Of a stretch of 64,000 nt of DNA, positions 1-9,976 are shown piece after piece (positions within the stretch are counted from its first letter, which is position 1; the number at the start of each line of letters is the position of its first letter). The notes below the pieces were generated by a model. It saw nothing but the letters and a program-made list of their open reading frames with translations, did not search any database and was not told where the DNA came from. The DNA comes from UBA961 sp049317525 (lineage in GTDB: Bacteria > Bacteroidota > Ignavibacteria > Kapaibacteriales > UBA961), in the NCBI GenBank assembly GCA_049317525.1, contig JBMOIC010000005.1, forward strand, positions 48,120 to 112,119. Reading direction: 5' to 3'. The translations under genes were made by a program, and so were the position numbers.

Positions 1-647
1 CCTTAGTTATCCAAAATGAAATAAGCAGAAATGCACTTATCAATAAATCTCTTACCTGGATTGAAAATTTTACATATACTCCACAAGCTAGTGTAAAAGC
101 TAGCGCAACTTCTTTAGCTTTTGGTACTTTAACAATAGTAGATACAAAAACTAATTCTTTAAGTGTAAAGAATATTGGGGATGCATCGTGCACTATTGAA
201 TCAGCAGAGATTAGCGGAAATGATAAATCTGATTTTTCTGTAATATCAAAGAAAATATCTTTAAATGCTGGTGATTCTGCAATTATATCTGTTGATTTTG
301 CTCCTAAAACAGCTGGGGATAAAACTGCTATATTGACTATTACCTTTAATAAAGGATTGAATCCAATAGTAGTTTCTTTGTCAGGTAGTTTTATACCTAG
401 TTCTATTCATGAAATGTATGAACAACTTGGAATTAAACTGAGTGTGATTGGAAATTCAATTGAAATTACGAATCAATATCAACATAAATATAAAGTTGTA
501 CTAACTGATATTCATGGCAATGCAATACACACATTAGATTGTCCTCAGGGCAATTTTTTGATTAACAATATAGTGAATGGATTTTATGTAGTTTCAATTA
601 TGAACTCTGATACTATCTATTCTATACCATTAATTATTACTTATTAA
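1..647 (+). CDS. C-terminal part of a secreted choice-of-anchor D protein with T9SS-like sorting domain (5' truncated by window)
   Basis: An open frame enters the window at base 3 with no start codon and ends at TAA 645-647, so only about 214 C-terminal residues are visible. The first ~115 residues look like an ASPM/SPD-2/Hydin (choice-of-anchor D) beta-sandwich: the 'NIGDASCTIESAEISGND' and 'FAPKTAGDKTAILTI' segments are typical of that family. The last ~75 residues resemble a type IX secretion C-terminal domain (LTDIHGNAIHTL, then NGFYVVSI). Such proteins are exported by Sec and T9SS and attached at the outer surface. The next gene, also a T9SS-type product, starts 19 bases later, so co-transcription is likely. 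The molecular function of the missing N-terminal part cannot be judged. Confidence 0.8.
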   Translation, partial: LVIQNEISRNALINKSLTWIENFTYTPQASVKASATSLAFGTLTIVDTKTNSLSVKNIGDASCTIESAEISGNDKSDFSVISKKISLNAGDSAIISVDFAPKTAGDKTAILTITFNKGLNPIVVSLSGSFIPSSIHEMYEQLGIKLSVIGNSIEITNQYQHKYKVVLTDIHGNAIHTLDCPQGNFLINNIVNGFYVVSIMNSDTIYSIPLIITY

Positions 648-666
648 ATAGTTCTGGATTATACCA

Positions 667-2973
667 ATGAAAAAACTGTTCCTGTTTTTCTTTATTTCCC
701 TAATGACGATATCATCTATCATGCATAGCCCTAAAATATATGCCAAAAGAGGGGATACAACTTCAGTAAAATTATTTGATAAGTATTTATGGACTTATTA
801 TGGTAGCCAGAGTAGATGGGGAGTATTTCCAAGTGCAGATAAGAAATTTGAACGCATTATGATGCATTTTATTCTTACATGTCCAACTGGTGGATGCGGT
901 GAATGGGACTATACAATGAAAGTAATGGCTAGAAATCATACAGGAAAATTAGACTCAAATCTTGTAGATGCTCCGTCATTCACAATTGGTGGTGCTGCCA
1001 GAGATACCTTGAAAGTTAGTAGCATGCAAACATTTAAGACAAAGTTTAATGCTACAGCCAAAAAAACTGATACAATCTTAAATTCTCCAATCACAATATC
1101 ATTTTATAAAAATAATGCTAGCCCATTTACTGTTTCTGATACACAACAAGTATATGAAGCAGAATATTGGAATTATTACTATTCTTCCACAGGCGTAAAA
1201 TCGGATTCACTATTTGTACAGTCTGATATACTGTTTACAAAAGGGAATAGAAAAGCATATAAGCCTTTCGAAATAGTGTTAGAGACAGAGATAGCCAGAT
1301 TTATCACTCCTTATGGAAAATGGTTCCCAAAAGATTGGGCTTATTCATGGGATTATGATGTTACAGATTATGCACATATGCTAACAGATTCTACTGAAAT
1401 ACGCGTATTATATGATGGGTATTCTCAAGGATCTTTATTTACCCTTACTTTTGATATGTTAGAAGGAATACCAGCAAGAGAAACCTATAAAAGCCAAGTG
1501 CTTTGGTCTGGAAACCCTACATATGGTGATCCTAATAATCCAATTAGCAATTTTTTAACTCCTAAAACTATGCCTTCATTAAACAAAGAAGATATGGTTA
1601 CTTTGCGTTTAATGACAACTGGTCATGGTTTTGGTGGGACAGAAAATGCAGCTGAATTTTCCGATAAAACACATATGATTGCAATCAATGGACAAGATCT
1701 GTATGAACAGCATTTATGGCGTCCAGATTGCGGGCAAAATCCTGTCTACCCACAAGCAGGTACTTGGTATTTTCCAAGGGGTGGCTGGTGTCCAGGCGAT
1801 GTAGTTCAATATTGGGATTATAATCTAACAGAGCATTTTTCAAAAAGTGATTCTGTACAGATTGGCTATAATATGGTTGAATACACAAATGATGATCTTG
1901 GAAAAAGAGCTAGCTATATTTTAGAAGGACAAATCCTCTATTCAAAAGCTAATTATATAAATAATGCTTCTTTGGAAGAAATTAAAACTCCTAATAATGC
2001 TTATAAGTATCGTAGAATGAATCCAATTTGTAGAGGACAACAGCCTTTAATAGTTGTTAAAAACAATGGAAAAGCAGATTTAACTACACTAGTAATACGA
2101 TATAAAGTAGATAATGAAACTGAAAATGTATTCAATTGGAAAGGCACTATACCTTATATGAATACTGCGGAGATTTTATTGCCAGCTTTAGAGTTTCCTA
2201 AAGTAGGTGATCATAAGTTTACTGTTGGTGTGTATGAACCAAATGGTAAAGCAGATGAATCTACTATTGGTGATATGATGACAGTTAATTTTACAAATGG
2301 CAAAACTGTTAATAATTCCAAAATTATTCTTACAATGACATTGGATTATGTTCAAGGATATAATAATTCTATACGTTATCAAATAGTAGATAATGAAGGA
2401 TATATAATCAAAGAAAAAGATGGATTTGTAGATAAATCAACAATTAGAGATACTACCACATTAGAGGATGGATGTTATAGATTTATTATCTATGAAGAAG
2501 GTATTGGAGATGGTTTATATCCTATTTATTCAGGTTCAACCAGAGGATCTTTTAGTTTGAAAGATAGTAAGAATATTATGATATACAATACTGCATCTAC
2601 ACTTTTTGGTCAACCAGCTGGTGTATATGCTAGTTTTGGTGATAGAGAAATTATAACATTTCAAGTAAATACAGCTGCAGCTTCTACTGAAGAAGAACTT
2701 ATATCTACTAATGTTCCTGAACTTAGAGTATCGCCAAATCCATTGGTAAATGGCAATGGCTTTTTAACTGTTAAAGGCCTTCAACATGCTAATCCTGTGA
2801 ATGTAAAAATACTATCTCCACTTGGAAAAGAGCTTTATTCACAGATTATCACAGCCGGTGAAGCAGAGCATTTTCCATTAGATTTACATGGCTTTGCATC
2901 AGGAAGTTATCAAGTGCAAATATCTCAAGGATCCTTTGTATTAACAGAATCTTTGGTCCATTTAGCACAATAA
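667..2973 (+). CDS. Secreted PNGase F-like peptide-N-glycosidase homologue with C-terminal T9SS sorting domain
   Basis: 768 residues. Residues 1-27 form a signal peptide. Residues ~33-90 and ~205-430 resemble the two beta-sandwich domains of flavobacterial PNGase F, which removes N-glycans from asparagine. Shared landmarks are CPTGGCGEWDY (72-82), RFITPYGK (211-218), DVTDY (231-235), THMIAING (335-342) and GGWCPG (372-377). The known catalytic residues Asp60, Glu118 and Glu206 of mature PNGase F align by eye with Asp81, Asp229 and Glu330, so the middle one is Asp instead of Glu. About 115 extra residues (~91-205) separate the first landmark from the rest. Residues ~690-768 form a T9SS-like C-terminal domain (SPNPLVNG, GKELYSQ, SGSYQVQI). 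Glycosidase activity is inferred; a surface lectin-like or inactive role is possible. Confidence 0.8.
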   Translation: MKKLFLFFFISLMTISSIMHSPKIYAKRGDTTSVKLFDKYLWTYYGSQSRWGVFPSADKKFERIMMHFILTCPTGGCGEWDYTMKVMARNHTGKLDSNLVDAPSFTIGGAARDTLKVSSMQTFKTKFNATAKKTDTILNSPITISFYKNNASPFTVSDTQQVYEAEYWNYYYSSTGVKSDSLFVQSDILFTKGNRKAYKPFEIVLETEIARFITPYGKWFPKDWAYSWDYDVTDYAHMLTDSTEIRVLYDGYSQGSLFTLTFDMLEGIPARETYKSQVLWSGNPTYGDPNNPISNFLTPKTMPSLNKEDMVTLRLMTTGHGFGGTENAAEFSDKTHMIAINGQDLYEQHLWRPDCGQNPVYPQAGTWYFPRGGWCPGDVVQYWDYNLTEHFSKSDSVQIGYNMVEYTNDDLGKRASYILEGQILYSKANYINNASLEEIKTPNNAYKYRRMNPICRGQQPLIVVKNNGKADLTTLVIRYKVDNETENVFNWKGTIPYMNTAEILLPALEFPKVGDHKFTVGVYEPNGKADESTIGDMMTVNFTNGKTVNNSKIILTMTLDYVQGYNNSIRYQIVDNEGYIIKEKDGFVDKSTIRDTTTLEDGCYRFIIYEEGIGDGLYPIYSGSTRGSFSLKDSKNIMIYNTASTLFGQPAGVYASFGDREIITFQVNTAAASTEEELISTNVPELRVSPNPLVNGNGFLTVKGLQHANPVNVKILSPLGKELYSQIITAGEAEHFPLDLHGFASGSYQVQISQGSFVLTESLVHLAQ

Positions 2974-3008
2974 ATAAATAATCATTATTCATCACAATTG
3001 GTATTTCA

Positions 3009-4490
3009 ATGAAAATTTCAATATCAAATACTGGGCTTTCATCTCAAAAAGCAGATGTGGTTGCTGTATTTAGCTATGAAGATGAAAAACTTCTAGCTTC
3101 CTTAAAAAAAGATCTTACTAGTCAATTCCCTTCGGCTTCTGCTACTCTTCAAAGTGAGGATTTTAATGGTAAAGCTAAAACTGCTATAACATTATATACT
3201 GGTATTAAATCAATGCCAAGAATAATGCTTATTGGTTTAGGTAAAAAAGAATCATTAACAATTGAATCACTTAGAAAAGCTGGTGCAGTAGCTGCAAAAA
3301 GAGCCGCTGCATGTAAAGCCGAAACATTATCAATTCATGCAATGGATTGTGATGGAATTTCAGCTGCAGATAGTTCGCTAGCATTGATAGAAGGTGCAAT
3401 GTTAACTAATTATCGTTTTGATAAATATATCACAACCGATAAAGATAAGAAGAAGCTATCTACATTCACTTTATTTACTGAGTCTAAAAAAACAGCTGCA
3501 GCTGCAAAAGGTATTGTCAATTATGCATCAGCTATGTATGAAGGTGTTACATTGGCTAGAAATCTTGCAAATGCACCTAATAATGAAATTTATCCTGAAA
3601 CCTTAGCTAAAACTGCATTATCTGTTGGTAAATCTGCCGATATTAAAGTAACAATTCTCGATAAAAAGAAAATTCAAAGCTTAAAAATGGGTGGTTTATT
3701 AGCTGTAAATCAAGGTAGTGTAAGGCCTCCTGTATTTATTGTCATGGAATATAAAGGTGGTAAATCAACAGATAAGCCTTTCGTAATTGTTGGCAAAGGC
3801 ATTACATTCGATACAGGTGGAATTTCTATAAAACCTGCTGGTGGAATGGGTGATATGAAAATGGATATGCACGGTGCTGCAAGTGCAATTGGTGCTATTG
3901 TAGCAATTGCAAAAGCTAAACTTCCTATTAATGTAATTACATTGGTTCCTTCTACAGAGAATATGCCAAGTGGTTCAGCTTATGTGCCTGGAGATATTAT
4001 TACATTTATGAATGGCAAAACAGCGGAAATTGATAATACTGATGCCGAAGGAAGGCTTGTTCTAGCAGATGCCTTGACATATGCATCTAAATTCAATCCG
4101 GAAGCTGTAATCGATTTAGCAACTTTAACCGGTGCTTGTGTTGTTGCTCTTGGTGGAGTTACAACTGGTTTAATGGGTACAGATGAATTGTTAAAGTCTA
4201 GAATTAAGAAAGCAGCTGAACGTACGAATGAATATGTATGCGAATTACCGCTATATGAAGAATATGAAGAGCTAATTAAGAGTGATGTTGCAGATATTAA
4301 GAATTCTGGTGGACGTGGCGCTGGAACGATTACAGCCGCCTTATTCTTAAAACACTTTATCGGCGATTATCCTTGGGCCCATTTAGATATAGCAGGAACT
4401 GGTATGTCTACTAAAGATACTGATTATATGCCTAAAGGCGGAACAGGTATCGGAGTAAGACTACTATTAGATATTGCTAAAAATTGGTAA
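3009..4490 (+). CDS. pepA: Leucyl aminopeptidase, M17 family
   Basis: 493 residues, the normal size for M17 cytosolic aminopeptidases, which release N-terminal residues from peptides with a two-metal centre. The C-terminal catalytic domain is intact: the metal ligands and catalytic residues are visible as Lys263, Asp268 and Lys275 (GKGITFDTGGISIKP), Asp286, and Asp345, Glu347 and Arg349 in the signature NTDAEGRL (343-350). The poorly conserved N-terminal domain covers ~1-165. It starts at an ATG 36 bases after the PNGase-like gene, without a clear ribosome-binding site, and is followed by a strong hairpin terminator. It has no signal peptide, so it is cytosolic and probably only positionally linked to the secreted proteins upstream. 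Confidence 0.95.
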   Translation: MKISISNTGLSSQKADVVAVFSYEDEKLLASLKKDLTSQFPSASATLQSEDFNGKAKTAITLYTGIKSMPRIMLIGLGKKESLTIESLRKAGAVAAKRAAACKAETLSIHAMDCDGISAADSSLALIEGAMLTNYRFDKYITTDKDKKKLSTFTLFTESKKTAAAAKGIVNYASAMYEGVTLARNLANAPNNEIYPETLAKTALSVGKSADIKVTILDKKKIQSLKMGGLLAVNQGSVRPPVFIVMEYKGGKSTDKPFVIVGKGITFDTGGISIKPAGGMGDMKMDMHGAASAIGAIVAIAKAKLPINVITLVPSTENMPSGSAYVPGDIITFMNGKTAEIDNTDAEGRLVLADALTYASKFNPEAVIDLATLTGACVVALGGVTTGLMGTDELLKSRIKKAAERTNEYVCELPLYEEYEELIKSDVADIKNSGGRGAGTITAALFLKHFIGDYPWAHLDIAGTGMSTKDTDYMPKGGTGIGVRLLLDIAKNW

Positions 4491-4523
4491 TGAATATGTA
4501 CTTCGAATAATATTCGACATAAT

Positions 4524-4556
4524 AAAAAAACCATCCAATTTTTGGATGGTTTTTTT
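4524..4556. terminator. Bidirectional rho-independent terminator between pepA and the convergent barrel gene
   Basis: Inverted repeat AAAAAACCATCCAA / TTGGATGGTTTTTT with a TT-rich loop. A-tract and U-tract flanks make it usable from both sides, matching the convergent genes (pepA ends at 4490, the minus-strand gene at 4581). Confidence 0.9.
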
Positions 4557-4580
4557 ATTATTGATATATTTTGTTAGCGA

Positions 4581-5456
4581 TTATAGAGAGAATCTTAAAT
4601 CAGCACCAATTTGAAGAGCACTAACTGTCCAATTATCAGCGGTATTCACTTTAGTTAATCCTAAATTGTAATACACCGCAGGTACAAACAATAAAGAACC
4701 AGCAAGGATTTCATATTGCGCACCAAATTTTAAACCCAAACGGAATGGGCTTTTGTCTATAATGTCGCCTGAATACAGACGTATTGAAGTCTTTGTATCA
4801 TCAGCATATTCTGGCTTATAACCATTCTTACCTGCAATAGAATTATCAGATAATTGTAATGAACCAGGAAGTGTAGGTGCAACAAATTGAACTGGATTTG
4901 CTGGATCAAAAGCTAATTCAAATCGTTGTTCTTGTGTGCCACCCATTGGAATACCAAATTGTGGGCCAGCTGTTAATCCAAGCATTGTACCAGGTAAGTT
5001 AAAACGATACATCACTTCCATATTTAACAGTGAATATTTAACTACTGTAACATGATTAACTGAGGATTCTACAACTTGACTAGATGTAGAAGAACCTAAT
5101 AATTTAGATGGATATTTATCACCATCTACAGAAAAACTTGCAGGCTGATAATCATATACCACTCTTGCAATGATTGAAGAATTTGCATTCTTAGGGTCAC
5201 CTAATAAGTATTCGCCGGAAAAACCAAAATAATAACCATTATCTGTTCCGGTTTCGAAAGTAGGACATTGCACATCGCCAACGATTGAAGCAAAGCCACC
5301 TGTATGCATAGACTTATTGTAACCAAAAACAGGCCCAACAAGGATAGGAGATTTTTTACCACTTGGCTTACGAGGGTCAGCTGCTTGTGAAAAAACATCC
5401 GTTGAAAAGAAAAAAGTGAGGGCCGCTAGGGCAATAAACAGTCGCTGAAGATGCAT
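4581..5456 (-). CDS. Outer-membrane beta-barrel protein, PorT-like/OmpA-like fold (unnamed)
   Basis: 291 residues from the preferred ATG at 5456; a GTG three codons further upstream is also open, but the AAAGG element sits 7-8 bases before the ATG and overlaps the GTG. A signal peptide (MHLQRLFIALAALTFF...VFSQA) is followed by alternating hydrophobic/polar strands: 'YYFGFSGEYLL', 'RLGLKFGAQYEI' and the terminal 'LQIGADLRFSL', which ends in Phe-Ser-Leu much as outer-membrane barrels end in an aromatic-rich strand. It fits the broad 'outer membrane beta-barrel' class of Bacteroidota, probably 8-10 strands. The specific function is unknown. It appears monocistronic, with its own promoter region (5457-5736) and a shared terminator. 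Confidence 0.7.
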   Translation of the reverse strand: MHLQRLFIALAALTFFFSTDVFSQAADPRKPSGKKSPILVGPVFGYNKSMHTGGFASIVGDVQCPTFETGTDNGYYFGFSGEYLLGDPKNANSSIIARVVYDYQPASFSVDGDKYPSKLLGSSTSSQVVESSVNHVTVVKYSLLNMEVMYRFNLPGTMLGLTAGPQFGIPMGGTQEQRFELAFDPANPVQFVAPTLPGSLQLSDNSIAGKNGYKPEYADDTKTSIRLYSGDIIDKSPFRLGLKFGAQYEILAGSLLFVPAVYYNLGLTKVNTADNWTVSALQIGADLRFSL

Positions 5457-5736
5457 GAGGTTCACCTTTTCACCAAATAATAAATATAAATCACTTCGTT
5501 TCGAAAGTTATGAGGCTATTTTGATTTAATAAAATACATTAAATCTTGCTAAATATCTAAACAATGAACTATTTTTTATCTTTAAGATGTTCCGAAATTT
5601 TGACATCAAAAGATAAAGCCCGTATAAATCAAAACAGCTTTAGCTCAAATTTAATAGAAGTTTTACCATTAGACAAGAATAAAATGCATATAGGGAAAAC
5701 TTTTCTTTCCACATATCAAATATGATTGTAATGAAA

Positions 5737-8700
5737 TCAATCAAAATTAATTAAAGACTGTGTGAAAGATCTTCCAAGTGCTTGGAATATAAGAACATAG
5801 CTTCCGGGCAACAAGGATGATTTATCAATTTGTACTTGATGTAATCCTTTGCTTCCTTTTGCAGAATAATGCATTTTTTCATTACCTAATATGTCTAATA
5901 ATTGAATGGAATATTCACATTCTTTGGATAATAGGAAAGAAACAGTAGAATTATATTCTAATGGATGTGGCCCAACACCTAATAATCCAAAACCTGCATT
6001 TGCTGCTCCTATTATTCTCATGTCATTTGCACATACTTTTTTCATCATTATTGGATAAGCATTAGAATCTACAGTAAAACAGTCATTACTTGGATTGATT
6101 AAACGAATTGTTATCATTCCTACACTGTCTGTTAAATATGTATCAAATTCTAATTCGGTATGCCAAGTGCCGCTTCCATCTAAAATTAATTCTGTACCTG
6201 ATTCTATTAATAATGTTGATTGACTTACAGGGATAATATCAGCAGGTAATTTTATTTCTCCTGAAATTCCATTGAATGATAAGATTGAATACTTATTAAT
6301 ACATGTTAATGCTTTCGCTGGATATTCAAGGAGTAATTTTGGCTTAAATTGTACAGATGAAGTTACTGGTGCATCATAAGAACCAGTGATGCTAATGTTC
6401 ATCTGCTCGCCAGGATAATACGATATTGGTTGATTTGACTTATTAGTAAATGAAATCTTATTTTCTATAGAAAGTAAAGAAACATTTGTTTTAAGCTGAA
6501 TAGAATCATTAACAATAGCTGTAAACTGAATGATATCACTTCCAATTTTAGTAAAAGTAACATTGAAAAAATAAGTCAAAGATCCATTATTGGCTGGAAT
6601 AGTTAATGGAAATTGCTGATTAACCCTTTTAATTACCGAAATACTATCTTTTAATGATTGAAATTCTATACTTTTTACATACACATCACGATTGCCTTTA
6701 TTCATGATGGTTATGCCAATAACTCTTTCTGTGCACACTCTTGTTCTTACTGAACCAGTATTTGATATATCTACCTTTATGGTGTCTATTGAAACAGCAT
6801 TACCCCAAATCTCTGCTATACTAATTGTTTTCTTATAGGCTGGCAGGGCATCAGAATAAATTGCTACTTTGATGCTATGTTTACCAATTCTTTTGGGATT
6901 AAATGATATGGGAATAGAATGAGCGGTCCCATAATTAATAATCTGATTTTTTAAATATGTTGGGTCGATACTAAAAGAAGAAATATCTCCACTTACTATT
7001 ATTATTGAATCGATAGAAAGTGATTCATTACCATATGTTTTAAACAAAACACAATTAGAATCTTTTGTTTGACCTTCTACTATTGTGCCTAGATATGTAT
7101 CATTTGCACGTATAAAAGGTTGTGTACCTATTCCATGTAATTCAATCGTTTGTTTCCCTGTAACAAATCCATTAGTAAAATGTATAGCTCCAAAGCCCGA
7201 ATAAGCAATAGTATCTAGCGGAGTAAATGTTATAGAAATTAATATTGAGTCATTTGGATTTACATTAATAGATGGTGCATTATTCGGTAATTCAACGTGA
7301 AAAATACTTTGATTAAATGCTGAGCTGTCTATAGATATAATTGCTTTGTCTGATCCTGTATTGAATATAGATACAATAGTATTATGAACTGTTTGTGTCC
7401 TTTTCTTTTTCCAATCGTACATTATCCCTGTTATACGTGGAGATATTCCTTTACCAATCAAAAATGCTTGATTATCAATATTCTGAGTATTTATTACGGT
7501 AACACTTTCCTGATAGTTAACTGTATCTGAAGGATAAAAATGACATGGTAATATCAGTGAATCATTTGGAGGAAGAGAATAAGGAAACACATTAGATGTA
7601 TCTATTACAAATGTACCACTATGATTTTGCGTATAATTCAATTGTAAGAGTTGTACAGATTTTTTGCCTGTATTGATAATCGTAATATTACCTTTTCTAT
7701 TACTATCTTTAACACTTACTTTTCCAAAATCATGCCCTTTAATCAAGAGAGATTGTTTATAAATCGACCCCTTAATTGGAATAGTAATCATAGTTTTACA
7801 TTGTGTCTCTAGATAGAGAAAGGCTGATAAATCAGATATATCAGGATTTGCTTTGAAACATATAGTAATAGTCCTGGTATTTCCTGGGGCAATACATTCA
7901 TCAAAGAGAGGTAATCCTTTTTCTGCAAATGATAATCTATTGTCTCCCATCATTGAAGCTTGAAGAAAACATACAGTATCTAATCCAAAATTTTTAATTG
8001 TATAATCAATACAAATAGAATCGCCACTTGCTATCTCTTTGAATTGAATTGTATCAGACATAATAAGAGATAAGGCAGAATATGTATGAATATATATTGC
8101 TTTATTTCCAGCATTATCTATAGCTTCTAAAGTAATTTTTGCATTTCTTTTGGCATCAATTGGGTTCGCTGTAAAACTACCTGAAATAGAATTGTCAAAA
8201 ATTCGAGAAATATTCCAATTATAATTATATGTGCTATCTTCAATGATATTGATATCATATAATCCAGAATAATCGTTAAGTAATACTTCTTCTATTTCAC
8301 CTTGTAATTTGCCACATTCTTCTTTAATCTGAATTCGTGGAGATAATGTGTCAATCCCTTTTGACAATGCAAATCCCAAAGGATAGCCATAGGCATCATC
8401 AGAACCCAGACCATAAAGAGAACAAGCAAAATTCCCTTCAGTAGAAGATAGTTTGTGAGTTCCTGGTGAAACAGGTAAAGCTACATAAAATAGGGTAGTA
8501 CCAGAAATTCTTTGTTGTTTTAATTCAGTAGTGATAGAGCTAATATAATTATTGTCTAACATGATATAATCAACAGCATCTTCGCTACAAATTACATTGA
8601 TAAAATGCCTATTAAATTGATTCGGATTTGTAGGAGGATTATACATCACATGGAAAAGTGCCTCTTTGACAAATGATTCTACCGAAGGCAAGATGATCAT

Positions 8701-9789
8701 GCATGGGTCATATGTTTGGGAATTTGGGTCGGACGAATAGCTTGTACTCATATATTGAGCCACGCTGATTGGTTTATCAGCTTGGATTAATAAAGGTTCT
8801 CTGATAAAATTGAGTGTAGTAAAATCTCCAGGATTATTTAATGTAAAGGAATTAGTACCACCAGAGCCTTTTGCTTGAACAGTGGTATTAGATTGTAGGC
8901 ACATGATTCTGAAAAAGTCTCCATTACTACCATTCTTAAATGGTATCGTAGGGTATTGTTTACCCCATATTGATGTAGGTTGGAGCATTTCTATTAAATG
9001 ATTTTTGCTATCAAAATCATTTAATCCTATCGGAATTGCTGTTCTTACATGTCCGCCAAAAACGCCTATTGGCTTATCCGAACGAATAATTGTACCACTT
9101 AAATCTCCTTGTCCTTTAGGAAGTGTATCAGATTTAACTAAGTAGCAATCTCCTTTATTAAGAAGAATATACGTAGAGATGTCTTTTCCTATCCCATTCC
9201 AAGTAGCTGATTTTGGCGCAAATTCTATTGTTGTTTGATCTTCAGATGCTATAATCATGAATTCACTTGTTCTGGGAACTTTAGCATCAATAGGATGAGG
9301 GGTCATATAGATATCATTCGGCCAAGAATGCACTATATATTCAAGGCCCCATTTATGAACAGGTATAGCTGAATATCCATCAGTTGTTAAAGATTGACTA
9401 CTTAATCCACTTACTGTGATTGGCTCATCAGAAATTATCTCAACTGCCTGCCTTAATGCAATTTCAGATCTAACCATTTCTATTGATGGAAAATACAATG
9501 GAAATTGTATAACTGAATCTGCAGGAATATTGATTGTTGTTCTGGCAGTGCCATAAGGAGAAGCTATAGATACGGTAGCATTTTTATGTGAAGAAATAAA
9601 TAAGTTAAGTGCTACGCCACCAGGAGCTAAATAGATTTCATTTTGCATAAAACCCAATAAAAAATACCTTCCTCCTAAACCAGATTGTTTAGATTGTATT
9701 TCATTATATCTATCATTACTTTGTGCACTAAACACATTGCTTAGAAATAGAAATATGAAGTAGCAAAAGATAGATATAGTGGTCTTCAA
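5737..9789 (-). CDS. Large secreted surface protein: IgGFc-binding N-terminal domain, Hydin/choice-of-anchor D repeats, T9SS sorting domain
   Basis: 1350 residues. The frame begins with TTG at 9789, directly before a convincing signal peptide (MKTTISIFCYFIFLF...FSAQ); no in-frame ATG lies close. Residues ~45-450 match the IgGFc-binding N-terminal family (EIYLAPGG, ISDEPITVSG, GTIIRSDKPIGVFGGH, ADKPISVAQYM, DPCMIILPS). Residues ~575-1080 hold several Hydin/choice-of-anchor D-type beta-sandwiches, recognisable from repeated INTGKKSVQLL-like and PNDSILISITFTP-like segments. The last ~80 residues (GVGPHPLEYNSTVSF, LLDILGNEKMHYSAKG, PGSYVLIFQA) are a T9SS-type C-terminal domain. An outer-surface adhesin or binding protein is inferred; antibody binding is only the historical family name and is not implied. 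Confidence 0.8.
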   Translation of the reverse strand: MKTTISIFCYFIFLFLSNVFSAQSNDRYNEIQSKQSGLGGRYFLLGFMQNEIYLAPGGVALNLFISSHKNATVSIASPYGTARTTINIPADSVIQFPLYFPSIEMVRSEIALRQAVEIISDEPITVSGLSSQSLTTDGYSAIPVHKWGLEYIVHSWPNDIYMTPHPIDAKVPRTSEFMIIASEDQTTIEFAPKSATWNGIGKDISTYILLNKGDCYLVKSDTLPKGQGDLSGTIIRSDKPIGVFGGHVRTAIPIGLNDFDSKNHLIEMLQPTSIWGKQYPTIPFKNGSNGDFFRIMCLQSNTTVQAKGSGGTNSFTLNNPGDFTTLNFIREPLLIQADKPISVAQYMSTSYSSDPNSQTYDPCMIILPSVESFVKEALFHVMYNPPTNPNQFNRHFINVICSEDAVDYIMLDNNYISSITTELKQQRISGTTLFYVALPVSPGTHKLSSTEGNFACSLYGLGSDDAYGYPLGFALSKGIDTLSPRIQIKEECGKLQGEIEEVLLNDYSGLYDINIIEDSTYNYNWNISRIFDNSISGSFTANPIDAKRNAKITLEAIDNAGNKAIYIHTYSALSLIMSDTIQFKEIASGDSICIDYTIKNFGLDTVCFLQASMMGDNRLSFAEKGLPLFDECIAPGNTRTITICFKANPDISDLSAFLYLETQCKTMITIPIKGSIYKQSLLIKGHDFGKVSVKDSNRKGNITIINTGKKSVQLLQLNYTQNHSGTFVIDTSNVFPYSLPPNDSLILPCHFYPSDTVNYQESVTVINTQNIDNQAFLIGKGISPRITGIMYDWKKKRTQTVHNTIVSIFNTGSDKAIISIDSSAFNQSIFHVELPNNAPSINVNPNDSILISITFTPLDTIAYSGFGAIHFTNGFVTGKQTIELHGIGTQPFIRANDTYLGTIVEGQTKDSNCVLFKTYGNESLSIDSIIIVSGDISSFSIDPTYLKNQIINYGTAHSIPISFNPKRIGKHSIKVAIYSDALPAYKKTISIAEIWGNAVSIDTIKVDISNTGSVRTRVCTERVIGITIMNKGNRDVYVKSIEFQSLKDSISVIKRVNQQFPLTIPANNGSLTYFFNVTFTKIGSDIIQFTAIVNDSIQLKTNVSLLSIENKISFTNKSNQPISYYPGEQMNISITGSYDAPVTSSVQFKPKLLLEYPAKALTCINKYSILSFNGISGEIKLPADIIPVSQSTLLIESGTELILDGSGTWHTELEFDTYLTDSVGMITIRLINPSNDCFTVDSNAYPIMMKKVCANDMRIIGAANAGFGLLGVGPHPLEYNSTVSFLLSKECEYSIQLLDILGNEKMHYSAKGSKGLHQVQIDKSSLLPGSYVLIFQALGRSFTQSLINFD

Positions 9790-9976
9790 TGAAATTATTG
9801 TATAAGTTATTAGACAGTAAGTAATTTTGCGATGAGCCTTGTTAAATACGATAATTTTTATGAATTAACCAATCAAAATATACCTTATAATAGGTTGACT
9901 ACAACAAAAACACTAAGACCTCGTTCATGCATTGCAAAAGAGCTTAATCTATTATAACCGCTTCTAAATATTTATT

